Shown here: in pieces, positions 26,977 to 34,947 of the stretch | How the letters are laid out: every line of letters starts with the position of its first letter | How positions within the stretch are numbered: position 1 is the stretch's first letter | Assembly (NCBI GenBank): GCA_002842035.1 | Contig: PHBP01000011.1 | Location: 23,163 to 87,162, forward strand | Source of the DNA: Candidatus Cloacimonetes bacterium HGW-Cloacimonetes-2 | Lineage (GTDB): Bacteria; Cloacimonadota; Cloacimonadia; Cloacimonadales; Cloacimonadaceae | Direction of reading: 5' to 3' | Length of the DNA stretch: 64,000 bases | The notes under the pieces: generated by a model | The model's input: the letters and a program-made list of their open reading frames with translations, nothing else | The model's database searches: none | What the model was told of the DNA's origin: nothing | Program-made: the position numbers and the translations under genes

Positions 26977-27267
26977 CTAGCTTTCTTTGGCTACGACCAT
27001 ATAGCGAAGGATTTGCTCGTTGATGTTAAAAGCGCTCTTGACGTTTTTAATAGAAGTTGATTCGAGCTTGAAATAGTTCAGATAGTAGTATCCTTCGTTG
27101 TGCTTATTGATTTGATAAGCGAGGTATCTTCTGCCCCATACATCGGTCTTGATGATCTCGCCGCCATTATCTTTGATCTGAGTGAGAATAGTCTCGTTCA
27201 GACGCTCAACTTCTTCAGAAGAGAGTTTCGGTGAATAAATCACCATCAGTTCATAATCCTTAGTCAC
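26977..27267 (-). CDS. rpsF: 30S ribosomal protein S6
   Basis: Small-subunit protein bS6, 96 aa: YELMVIYSPKLSSEEVERL, then VWGRRYLAYQINKHNEGYYYLNYF (split) and ILRYMVVAK. The GTG at 27267 was chosen because GGAGG lies at the right distance and the protein then begins like other S6 proteins. A longer frame from 27342 would add 25 unrelated residues from within pth. It overlaps the end of pth by 8 bp. Confidence 0.95.
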   Translation of the reverse strand: MTKDYELMVIYSPKLSSEEVERLNETILTQIKDNGGEIIKTDVWGRRYLAYQINKHNEGYYYLNYFKLESTSIKNVKSAFNINEQILRYMVVAKES

Positions 27268-27862
27268 GTTTTTCCTCCTTTGGACTAGTGATTCCGGCTT
27301 CGTTCTTGCCGGAATAGGATTTTTTCCATTTGCTGAACTCATCCAGCATAGTGCTGAAATCTGTTCGGATATAGGTATCCAGAAATTGGCTTACGAGCTG
27401 GATACAATCCTCGTAGAGAGCTGTCTCTGTAGCCGGGATCGGCTCCAGGACATAATCTCTGGCTGTGCTGTTTTCACTGCGGCCAATACCAATTCGAATA
27501 CGCTTCAGCGTATCAGTCGGAACATAATCCGCCAGTGATTTGATTCCGTTGTGACCTCCATCACCTCCCCCCGTACGGATACGGATGTTGGCAACAGGAA
27601 GCTCAAGATCGTCGTAAATCACCAGGATTTCTTCCGGGTTCCATTTGTTGATGGCCTCGTTGACGGCTTTGCCTGATAGGTTCATATACGTATGAGGCTT
27701 CAGCAAGATCACCGATCTGTACTTCAGCACTTCGTAGTTTGATTGCCTGGCAAATCCACAGCCGTGATCTTGTGCCCACTTATCAAGGACCATAAAACCG
27801 ATATTGTGCCTGGTATTGGCATATTCACTACCGGGATTACCTAGTCCTACGATCAGGCGCAT
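27260..27862 (-). CDS. pth: Peptidyl-tRNA hydrolase
   Basis: Releases tRNA from stalled peptidyl-tRNA. The 200-aa protein begins MRLIVGLGNPGSEYANTRHNIGF (split), with the catalytic His in TRHN. It continues KPHTYMNLSG, VIYDDLELP (catalytic Asp), GGDGGHNGIKSL and RIRIGIGR. The ATG at 27862 gives the canonical N-terminus; an upstream in-frame start would read into the rplY tail. It follows rplY by 7 bp, a common pairing. Confidence 0.96.
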   Translation of the reverse strand: MRLIVGLGNPGSEYANTRHNIGFMVLDKWAQDHGCGFARQSNYEVLKYRSVILLKPHTYMNLSGKAVNEAINKWNPEEILVIYDDLELPVANIRIRTGGGDGGHNGIKSLADYVPTDTLKRIRIGIGRSENSTARDYVLEPIPATETALYEDCIQLVSQFLDTYIRTDFSTMLDEFSKWKKSYSGKNEAGITSPKEEKRD

Positions 27863-27869
27863 TGCTTTC

Positions 27870-28472
27870 TTAGTCTTCCTTGCTCTCAGGAGCAGGGGCA
27901 GCAGCAACTGGCTCGGCTTCGGCAGTCTTCTTGGCGTGTATCACTACGACAGTGTTGTCTTGATTATCTTTGTACTGCCAATTACCGGTGGGTAAATCGC
28001 TTACGTGAAGGCTATCGCCTACATTAAGGGCGCTGATATTGATCTCCAAATCTTCGGGGATCTGATCTGCTTTGCAGCTGATTTTTACAGTACGCATGAT
28101 GACATCCATCATACCGCCTTCTTTTAAACCGGCTGCTTCGCCGATGAATTTGATGGGAATATCAACTTCGACAGCGCTGCTTTTTTCGATCACCATGAAG
28201 TCAAGATGCAAAAATTCCCTTGTTACAGGATGATTTTGCTTATCTTTCAACAAGGTGTGGTACTGCTTACCTTCCACTTCGATCTCGTAAAAAGCCATTT
28301 CGCCAAAGCTCTTTTTGAAGCATTGAGCAAATTCTGACTTTTTGAGAGAAATGGACATAGATTGGATACCCGCGCCGTAGATAACGGCAGGGATTAAGCC
28401 CTTGGCTCTCAGTTCGGTCAGATCAGACTTTCTCTGAGTAGTGCGTGGGCTCGCATTCAGGTTGAATATCAT
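27870..28472 (-). CDS. rplY: 50S ribosomal protein L25/CTC family
   Basis: bL25 of the long CTC type, 200 aa, binds 5S rRNA. N-terminal domain: RTTQRKSDLTELRAKGLIPAVIYG (split), FLHLDFMVI. The C-terminal TL5-like domain shows IKFIGEAAGLKEGG and ALNVGDSLHVSDLP, ending in an Ala/Pro/Glu-rich tail. The ATG at 28472 follows GGAGG; the longer frame from 28553 has no support. Sits between prs and pth, a frequent bacterial order. Confidence 0.95.
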   Translation of the reverse strand: MIFNLNASPRTTQRKSDLTELRAKGLIPAVIYGAGIQSMSISLKKSEFAQCFKKSFGEMAFYEIEVEGKQYHTLLKDKQNHPVTREFLHLDFMVIEKSSAVEVDIPIKFIGEAAGLKEGGMMDVIMRTVKISCKADQIPEDLEINISALNVGDSLHVSDLPTGNWQYKDNQDNTVVVIHAKKTAEAEPVAAAPAPESKED

Positions 28473-28500
28473 TATATTCCTCCACTTCTTTTTTTCTATA

Positions 28501-29448
28501 CTATCTGAACAGTATGCTAATTGATTCTTCGATGTGTATCTTCTTGATTGCAATCGCCAGCATCTCCGCTATGGATAGCTGAACTACTTTCTTGCACATT
28601 TTCTTCTCTCCGCTTAGCGGGATAGTATTGGTGATAAAGAGTTTCTCGATAGGAGAATCTTCCAGATTTTTGATGGCATTACCGGATAAGACTCCGTGCG
28701 CACAGGCTGCATAAATCCTGCTGGCACCTTGTTTGTCCAGTGCATTGGCTACTTTGATCAAGCTGCCACCGGTATCGATAATATCGTCAAAGAGAATAGC
28801 AGTCTTACCTCCGACTTCACCGATGATGTTTAGTAACTCAGTCTGGTCGTTGTTACCGCTACGTCTCTTGTCGCCTATTGCCAATCCGCAATTGAGCCGC
28901 TTAGCCAGAGCACGGGCTCTATTTGCACCTCCAGAATCGGGAGATACGACTACAATCTCCTCAGTATTGAGGATGCTCTTGAAATAGCGGGTAAAAATCG
29001 GCATCGAAAACAAGTGATCCACTGGGATATTGAAAAATCCCTGAATCTGCTCGGCATGCAGATCAACCGTGATCACCCGATCAGCTCCGGCGACAGTAAT
29101 CAGATCTGCTACCAGCTTGGCTGTGATCGGTACTCTGGGTTGATCCTTTTTGTCTGATCTTGCATAAGCATAATATGGTATCACACAATTGATCCGCTGA
29201 GCTGAAGCTCGTTTCAATGCGTCTATCATGATCAATAGATCCATCAGACTGTCATTGACAGGATAACAGGTAGGCTGGATAATGAAGACATCAGCTCCCC
29301 GGACGTTATCGTTGATCTTAACAAACGATTCGTCGTTTGAGAACTTGAACAGGTCGATATCCCCAAGGGGAATACCTGCATAACGTGCTACTTCCTCTGC
29401 CAGAGGTCGGTTTGCGTTACCGGTGATCAATTTGAGTTTTGAAAACAC
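28501..29448 (-). CDS. prs: Ribose-phosphate pyrophosphokinase
   Basis: Makes PRPP from ribose-5-phosphate and ATP for nucleotide synthesis. The 315-aa protein has KLITGNANRPLAEEVARY, NDESFVKINDNVRGADVFIIQ (split), YYAYARSDKKDQPRVPITAKLVA (split), the PRPP loop region VVSPDSGGANRARALAKRL, and LFDDIIDTGGSL. The start is GTG and overlaps the ispE end by 32 bp. The Shine-Dalgarno site is weak, which fits translation coupled to ispE. Confidence 0.96.
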   Translation of the reverse strand: MFSKLKLITGNANRPLAEEVARYAGIPLGDIDLFKFSNDESFVKINDNVRGADVFIIQPTCYPVNDSLMDLLIMIDALKRASAQRINCVIPYYAYARSDKKDQPRVPITAKLVADLITVAGADRVITVDLHAEQIQGFFNIPVDHLFSMPIFTRYFKSILNTEEIVVVSPDSGGANRARALAKRLNCGLAIGDKRRSGNNDQTELLNIIGEVGGKTAILFDDIIDTGGSLIKVANALDKQGASRIYAACAHGVLSGNAIKNLEDSPIEKLFITNTIPLSGEKKMCKKVVQLSIAEMLAIAIKKIHIEESISILFR

Positions 29449-30271
29449 TTTGATACTCTTCTTTACCTATTGTTCTTACTTGTTTTGTCCAATATCCATC
29501 TCGGTCAAATCCGGCTTTGCATTCAACAAGATCCTCAAGAGAATCGAATATGGCAAAGCAGGTTGATCCACTTCCACTCATCATCGCCACGGGCGGATTA
29601 TAGCTCCTGAAACGTTTGATAATGGTCTCTATTACCGGATAACTGGATTTGATCCCATCTTCCAGACGATTGAAGCAATTGCTAATAGTGGATCCTTGCT
29701 CCCACTTGCGAGGCTCGGAAGGCACCTTTACCAAGCTATATGCTTCTTTTGCCGAAATATGAAGATTCGGATTAACCAAGAGGATCTTATCCAAATTGAT
29801 ATTACTCCAGCTTGTTACTGATTCTCCTCTACCTCTTCCATTGGCGGTTCCGCCAGTCAGGAAGTAATTGATATCTGAACCAAAACTTGCTGCTATCTCA
29901 TTAATCTCAGTCTCAGTCAGCGAAATGCCCCATAGCTTGGAAAGGCACATTATGGTAACAGCTGCGTTGCTGCTCCCGCCACCTAAACCGGCAGCTATGG
30001 GAATATGCTTATCTAAGTGAATCTCAACTCCCTGAGAGGGTTTGAATTCTCTCATCATAAACTCAGCAATACGATAGATCAGATTGCCAGTTGAGCTAAG
30101 TTCCACTATATTAGCCCATAGTTTTACCAAGGGCTTTTTTGTCAAAGCAAATCTGATAAAATCACAAAGGTCAATACTGCTAAACACAGTATTGACCTCG
30201 TGGAAGCCATCCGGCCGTTTGGCCAGAACTTCAAGAAACAGATTTATTTTTGCGTAGGAAGCGACGTACAT
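29417..30271 (-). CDS. ispE: 4-diphosphocytidyl-2-C-methyl-D-erythritol kinase
   Basis: GHMP kinase of the MEP isoprenoid pathway, 284 aa. Motifs: YAKINLFLEVLAKRPDGFHEV (split) at the N-terminus, the ATP loop PIAAGLGGGSSNAA near residue 92, DINYFLTGGTANGRG, and AMMSGSGSTCFAIF. The ATG at 30271 begins inside the 3' end of the tyrosine-kinase gene (41-bp overlap). A frame starting further upstream would read the complement-free Thr-rich out-of-frame version of the poly-Tyr codons and is not credible. The ribosome-binding site is weak (AAAGAAAG). Confidence 0.93.
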   Translation of the reverse strand: MYVASYAKINLFLEVLAKRPDGFHEVNTVFSSIDLCDFIRFALTKKPLVKLWANIVELSSTGNLIYRIAEFMMREFKPSQGVEIHLDKHIPIAAGLGGGSSNAAVTIMCLSKLWGISLTETEINEIAASFGSDINYFLTGGTANGRGRGESVTSWSNINLDKILLVNPNLHISAKEAYSLVKVPSEPRKWEQGSTISNCFNRLEDGIKSSYPVIETIIKRFRSYNPPVAMMSGSGSTCFAIFDSLEDLVECKAGFDRDGYWTKQVRTIGKEEYQSVFKTQIDHR

Positions 30272-32519
30272 CTTTCTTTTGTTTACGTGGGGCTTCGTCG
30301 CCGTAGTAGTAGTAATAATAGTAGTAATAATAGTAGTAGTTCTGCTTGCTGTAGTACTTGTGAACGAAGATACCATTCACTATGATACCGTCAATCTTGG
30401 CATCGATATTTTCCATAAGTTCTTTGGTGCGCTTGATGATACCTTTCTCAGTTTGGCCACAGCGAACCACCACGAAGGTCATATCGACTTTCTTGGTGAG
30501 AATCAGAGCGTCGGTAACAGCGATGATAGGAGGTGTATCAAAGAGGATAAAATCATATCTCTCTTTGAGCTCTGCAATCAACATATCGGTACGGGCAGAA
30601 GAGATCAATTCTGATGGGTTGGGAGGTACAAATCCGCTGGTTATCACATCAAGATTTACTATACCAGATGATTTGACCACCTGTTCGATCTTGACATCAG
30701 CATCGATGAGATAATCACTGAGGCCGTTCTCTTTCTCAATGCCAAATTTATTATGCACCATAGGACGTCTCATATCCATATCGATCAGGACAACCTTGCT
30801 GTTCATCTGAGAGAATGTAATGGCAAGATTTACTATTGAGGTTGATTTACCCTCTTTGGGACCGGACGAGGTTACCAAAAGCGTTGTGCTTCCTTCGGGC
30901 TTCTTTGCCAGGATATTGGTTCGCAGGGTACGATAGCTTTCTGCAATGGGAGATTTGGGAGCATAATGCGAGATCAATTGCATCAAAACAAAGTGCATTG
31001 ATTTCATCAGTCGTTCTTTATTCTCGCCTTCTGCATTCTCGATCAGTTCATTGAATTCTTCGATACGAGCTTCAGATTCCTGAATCACAGGGATAGTACC
31101 GACTATCGGAAGCTTGACGAAAGTTTCCATGTCGTCCAAAGTGCGAAGCTTGTTATCAAGAGAGTGGATCAGGAAAGCAGCACCAATACCTAGACCAAGG
31201 CCCAGGATGATGCCTACAAGGATATTCATAGACACTCTCGGTTTGATTGGCACACGTGGCAGATCAGCGTATTCAATGATGCGGATATTGCCGACCTTGG
31301 CTTGTTCGGCAATCTTGGCATCTTCGTATTTCTCCATCATCATACCGTGGATCTTCTCGTCAAGAAGCAGATTACGGCGCAATCTGGCAAGTTCCAGCTC
31401 GGTATTGGGAAGTGTGATCATTCTCTGAGCATACATCTCTTTGGTCTCTTCGAGACCGCTTACACTGGAGCGAGCCATTTCCAGCTCGATTCTTGCCTGT
31501 ACAATACGGTTCAGGAGATCGCTGCGAGTAGCAACCGGATCGCTTTGCATCTGGATGGCAACCATCTTGCGAACTTCCAGATCAAGATTTGCCTTTGATC
31601 TGTCTAACTCAGCATTAAGAAGAGCAATTTGTGGATGATCCAGCGGGTATTCGTTTTTTGTGACAAGATTGGTGATCAAAGCCTGGGTGTCTATCACCTG
31701 CCTGCGAAGCTCATTTACGTAAGGAGCGTTTAGAATATTCTCAACATTGACTATCAGTGAATCCTGCTCCGAGAGTTGTCTTTGCAGCATTTCAACCGTC
31801 TTGGCTTTCACCGCCTGGTCGGTAAGTGCTTGCTCGTACTGCGCCTCAACTTCAGCAGATTGTTCGATCAGCTTCTGCGTTTCTGCAGAGAGCTCAACCA
31901 GTTGATTGGCATTTTTAAACTCGCGCAAGTCGTTCTCTGAGCTTTGCAATCTGCGAGATATAGCATCGAGCTGATCTTCCAAAAACTCGCGGACAGTGGT
32001 GTATTCGAGCCTGGCATACAGTGTATTCTCTTGCTGAATAGCTTCAGCTACTGCATTGACAGCGGCCTGGGCTTCACTTTGGCTGGTCGATTCATAGGAA
32101 ATCGTCAGAATGTCTGTCTCGCGTTTTGATTCTACTTTCATCCTGGCCTTGATGAATGCTCCGGGACTGGCGCTTTGCGAAATCGGGAACGACTCCCAAT
32201 CCCTGTGCTTCTTCATAATCTCAGCAGCCCTATTGCCCAGGGGCAAGCTCTTCATCATTTCGATTTGATTATTCAGTGCATTAGTTCCGACCCCGGGAGT
32301 CGCAAAGAGCATTAGGTCTGAGGTATTCTTTTGATTCTCTATTAGCACTCTGGATGAAGTAGAATATACTTTGGGCTGACGGGCAGTATAGATCACTGTG
32401 GCAGCCAATACAAGAGTGAATATCAAGACTACAAGATAGCGGTATTGGACAATAATTCTTAAATAATCAGAGAGTTTTATCTCTTCCTGAACTACTGGAT
32501 TGATGTGTTGATTCTCCAT
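30231..32519 (-). CDS. Wzc-type tyrosine autokinase / polysaccharide co-polymerase with poly-Tyr tail
   Basis: A 762-aa inner-membrane protein with a Wzz domain and a BY-kinase domain, which controls chain length and export of exo- or capsular polysaccharide. It has a first helix (about residues 28-46), a long periplasmic region with coiled coil (about 140-400) and a second helix (about 425-448). The kinase has Walker A SSGPKEGKST near 556, Walker A' VVLIDMDMRRP and Walker B FILFDTPP. The tail has KYYSKQN followed by 12 consecutive tyrosines (codons 30303-30338, TAC and TAT mixed), then GDE and a basic end. Tyrosine clusters at this place are the autophosphorylation sites of such kinases, but an unbroken run of 12 is extreme. 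It follows the SLBB gene by 12 bp. Confidence 0.93.
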   Translation of the reverse strand: MENQHINPVVQEEIKLSDYLRIIVQYRYLVVLIFTLVLAATVIYTARQPKVYSTSSRVLIENQKNTSDLMLFATPGVGTNALNNQIEMMKSLPLGNRAAEIMKKHRDWESFPISQSASPGAFIKARMKVESKRETDILTISYESTSQSEAQAAVNAVAEAIQQENTLYARLEYTTVREFLEDQLDAISRRLQSSENDLREFKNANQLVELSAETQKLIEQSAEVEAQYEQALTDQAVKAKTVEMLQRQLSEQDSLIVNVENILNAPYVNELRRQVIDTQALITNLVTKNEYPLDHPQIALLNAELDRSKANLDLEVRKMVAIQMQSDPVATRSDLLNRIVQARIELEMARSSVSGLEETKEMYAQRMITLPNTELELARLRRNLLLDEKIHGMMMEKYEDAKIAEQAKVGNIRIIEYADLPRVPIKPRVSMNILVGIILGLGLGIGAAFLIHSLDNKLRTLDDMETFVKLPIVGTIPVIQESEARIEEFNELIENAEGENKERLMKSMHFVLMQLISHYAPKSPIAESYRTLRTNILAKKPEGSTTLLVTSSGPKEGKSTSIVNLAITFSQMNSKVVLIDMDMRRPMVHNKFGIEKENGLSDYLIDADVKIEQVVKSSGIVNLDVITSGFVPPNPSELISSARTDMLIAELKERYDFILFDTPPIIAVTDALILTKKVDMTFVVVRCGQTEKGIIKRTKELMENIDAKIDGIIVNGIFVHKYYSKQNYYYYYYYYYYYYGDEAPRKQKKDVRRFLRKNKSVS

Positions 32520-32531
32520 ATATACCGCTTC

Positions 32532-33020
32532 CTATTTAATATTGGTGATGAGATTATAGACGCTGAGGGCAATCGCAGCTTTGGAAAGGAAATCTGCCAC
32601 CTTGCTAAAGGCATAGAAGATCGTTCCGGATAAGACAACAGTATCGCCCGGCATGATCTTGGGGATCAGGTTTTCGTCTCCTGTTTCCATATACCTTTTG
32701 AAATTCACCCATATAATCCGATTCCCGCCTTCTGCAGTAGGGCGGATTATTCTGATCTTGGAGAGCTTGGCATCCTCTTTGGGTCCGCCGGCCAAGGCCA
32801 ACAGGGTAAGGAAATCAATATCATCAGGAACAACATACAAGCCAGGCTTATAAACTTGTCCCAGGATATAGGTATTCATTTTAAGGGTCGCCACTCCCGA
32901 ACGGACTCCATCATAGGTATAGGCTGAGATGTTGTTGGTCGGTACAAAGCCAACATCGCTTTGTGCAAAGATATAGCCCAAAGCCAGGCATAAAATCAGC
33001 GCAATCAGTAATCTCTTCAC
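32532..33020 (-). CDS. Short SLBB-domain polysaccharide-export protein
   Basis: A 162-aa exported protein with a signal peptide (residues 1-19, ending YIFAQ). One SLBB-type domain follows (MNTYILGQVYKPGLYVVPDD, LTLLALAGGPKEDAKLSKIRIIRP, IMPGDTVVLSG). The last 25 residues are hydrophobic and helical. Wza-type outer-membrane exporters have an additional N-terminal export domain, absent here, and there is no lipobox, so this is a reduced or accessory form. Directly upstream of the tyrosine kinase and probably co-transcribed. The start is GTG with AGAGGA upstream. Confidence 0.8.
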   Translation of the reverse strand: MKRLLIALILCLALGYIFAQSDVGFVPTNNISAYTYDGVRSGVATLKMNTYILGQVYKPGLYVVPDDIDFLTLLALAGGPKEDAKLSKIRIIRPTAEGGNRIIWVNFKRYMETGDENLIPKIMPGDTVVLSGTIFYAFSKVADFLSKAAIALSVYNLITNIK

Positions 33021-33168
33021 TGTATCCTCTTATCAATTTTGTGTTATCATCTTTTTTAGCCCGTTTCAGTCAAGAAGTTTTACTGAAGCCGGCTTCACTT
33101 GGTGATCGCAGCCTATATCGCTGCAAGCATTTCTCTCTGTATATCAGGGCTGATAAATCTACCCTATT

Positions 33169-33921
33169 CTATTGTATGTGCATTATTCTTTCCTGAGATT
33201 CAGAGCCCATAAAGCCCTGAAGCTCTTCATCCCAATCGAAGGAATCCACCCTCCAGCGCAAGCTCTCTCCGCTATGCTCCTGGGCAAGGTTTACCGGGAA
33301 GATTATCCAGAGTGGATCTTCTTCAGCAGAGACCACCAAATCCTGATGCCATACATAGTTGTAATTTTCATCCCAAACCAATACTCGGAATTTGGAGGCA
33401 AAACCGCTTCTATTCCAGGAAAAGGTAATATTCCCCGGGGCCACTGTCGCATTGTTGTCGGGGCCGATCAGCATGCTCTTGGCCAGGAGACCATACGACA
33501 CAGTATCGCTTCTGGCTGAATTACCGCTTGTGTCCACCAGATCAATGAAATAGGAATAGATCACTCTTTCCTCAAGCTGCGATCTGGAGTCCAGATATTC
33601 CACTCTGTTTGCCATAATCGAATCTATCAATGCTGGCACAGGATTGATATTGTCATACCTGTAAATCTTGATATGGCTCAGATCAGTATCGATAAATGGA
33701 TTCCACGTAACTCTGATCCAATTGCCTTCAGGTACGGTGTCCAGTCCGTTGTTCTCTTCAGTAAGGACAAATGTGTAATTGTCTCCAGTATCTCCCAGAT
33801 GTGGGATCAAAGTTGGGGGTACAGGCGGTATATTGTCTGTATCAGGATTATCCTCGCCGGCACAAGCGACCATCCCCAATAGCGCCACTGCCAGAACGGT
33901 TAATATTAAGAGATTTTTCAT
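33169..33921 (-). CDS. Lipoprotein with fibronectin type III-like region
   Basis: A 250-aa lipoprotein: the signal ends LLGMVACAG with the lipid-anchored Cys near residue 20. An acidic, Pro-rich stretch follows (EDNPDTDNIPPVPP), then one fibronectin-III-like module (GNWIRVTWNPFIDTDLSHIKIYRYD and VIYSYFIDLVDTSGN). A second beta-rich part contains VAPGNITFSWN and SLRWRVDSFDW. I do not recognise a specific function. It lies between the PorV-like and SLBB genes on the same strand, so it may serve the same surface apparatus. GGGAG precedes the ATG. Confidence 0.7.
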   Translation of the reverse strand: MKNLLILTVLAVALLGMVACAGEDNPDTDNIPPVPPTLIPHLGDTGDNYTFVLTEENNGLDTVPEGNWIRVTWNPFIDTDLSHIKIYRYDNINPVPALIDSIMANRVEYLDSRSQLEERVIYSYFIDLVDTSGNSARSDTVSYGLLAKSMLIGPDNNATVAPGNITFSWNRSGFASKFRVLVWDENYNYVWHQDLVVSAEEDPLWIIFPVNLAQEHSGESLRWRVDSFDWDEELQGFMGSESQERIMHIQ

Positions 33922-33932
33922 AATCTACTCCC

Positions 33933-34940
33933 TTAGAAGTTCATCCTCAAGCCGATTCTATTACTCAGGCCTACAGGATTGGTGATTAATGCGTAATCAA
34001 GATTAACGCCATAGAGCTTTACCGATGCTCCACAGCTAAAATTCTTGTCGTAATAACCCAATCGCAACCAGGCAAGATCGTCATACTCCCATTCTGCGCC
34101 AAAGTGCTGGGTTCCCTCGTATACATAATCGTAATCATAAGCCAATCTCAAAGCAGATTTAAGTGATGGAATGGGCTGTTCGATAGCGATACCAAACTTG
34201 GTATTAAACAGAATCTCGTCACTGTGCTCGGTTGCTGTATCCCAATTGATATTTGTGCCGGAGATATCCTGGAAGTTCACCCCAAAACTGATATCACCCA
34301 GTTCATCCATATCAAAAACCACCCCCATATCGGTTTTGACCAATACCCCAAAATCAAAACCGGTTCCTGTTCCCAACTGGTTGTGCAGAGATCTTTTGAT
34401 ATACTTAATATTTCCTCCCAGGGCGATATCAAAAGGTACTTCAAAAAAGAGCCAGCCCATATTAGCATCGTAGTGAATCAGCTTTGCAAAAGCAAATTGG
34501 AATAGATCATCTGTGCTCTTGAACTTTCCGTCCGGCACTCCGGGCAAATGATATGCACTATCATTGATTCTCTGATCCACGTTTGTTCCGATCAAATAGC
34601 TTTCATCAAAATATGGGATGTCATCCACTGAAAGCCTCGTTATGTTGATCCCAATCGTTACTTCATTTGGCAGTGGCTGGCAATAAGCAACATTGTCATA
34701 AGCTGCCAGACCTTCGTACAGGAAAGCATGCATCGCGGATACTTCTGCTTTCTTCATCTGAGCTATTCCTGCTGTATTCCAATAGATTGCGGAACAATCG
34801 CTGGCAATGGCTGAATATGCACCACCCATTCCAAGAGCTCGTACTCCAGCACCTATCGACATAAAATCACCTGCATATCTTCCGCTAAAGAGCGGTGCCA
34901 AGAGCAGCAATGTGGCTAGTGTAATTATAATTCTCTTCAT
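33933..34940 (-). CDS. porV: PorV/PorQ-family outer-membrane beta-barrel protein
   Basis: A 335-aa outer-membrane protein of the PorV/PorQ family. After the signal peptide (about 1-20) it begins AGDFMSIGAGVRALGMGGAYSAIASDCSAIYWNTAGIA (split), the family hallmark, followed by amphipathic strands. It ends in the aromatic strand NRIGLRMNF typical of outer-membrane proteins. In T9SS, PorV shuttles cargo from the translocon to the PorU sortase. Immediately downstream of the PorU-like gene (7-bp gap), which supports that pairing. Whether it is PorV proper or another family member is not certain. Confidence 0.82.
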   Translation of the reverse strand: MKRIIITLATLLLLAPLFSGRYAGDFMSIGAGVRALGMGGAYSAIASDCSAIYWNTAGIAQMKKAEVSAMHAFLYEGLAAYDNVAYCQPLPNEVTIGINITRLSVDDIPYFDESYLIGTNVDQRINDSAYHLPGVPDGKFKSTDDLFQFAFAKLIHYDANMGWLFFEVPFDIALGGNIKYIKRSLHNQLGTGTGFDFGVLVKTDMGVVFDMDELGDISFGVNFQDISGTNINWDTATEHSDEILFNTKFGIAIEQPIPSLKSALRLAYDYDYVYEGTQHFGAEWEYDDLAWLRLGYYDKNFSCGASVKLYGVNLDYALITNPVGLSNRIGLRMNF

Positions 34941-34947
34941 GATAACC

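Noticed and set aside
30272..30376. Thr-rich N-terminal extension of IspE
   Set aside because: It is the out-of-frame reading of the poly-Tyr codons of the upstream kinase; the IspE family starts at the ATG at 30271.
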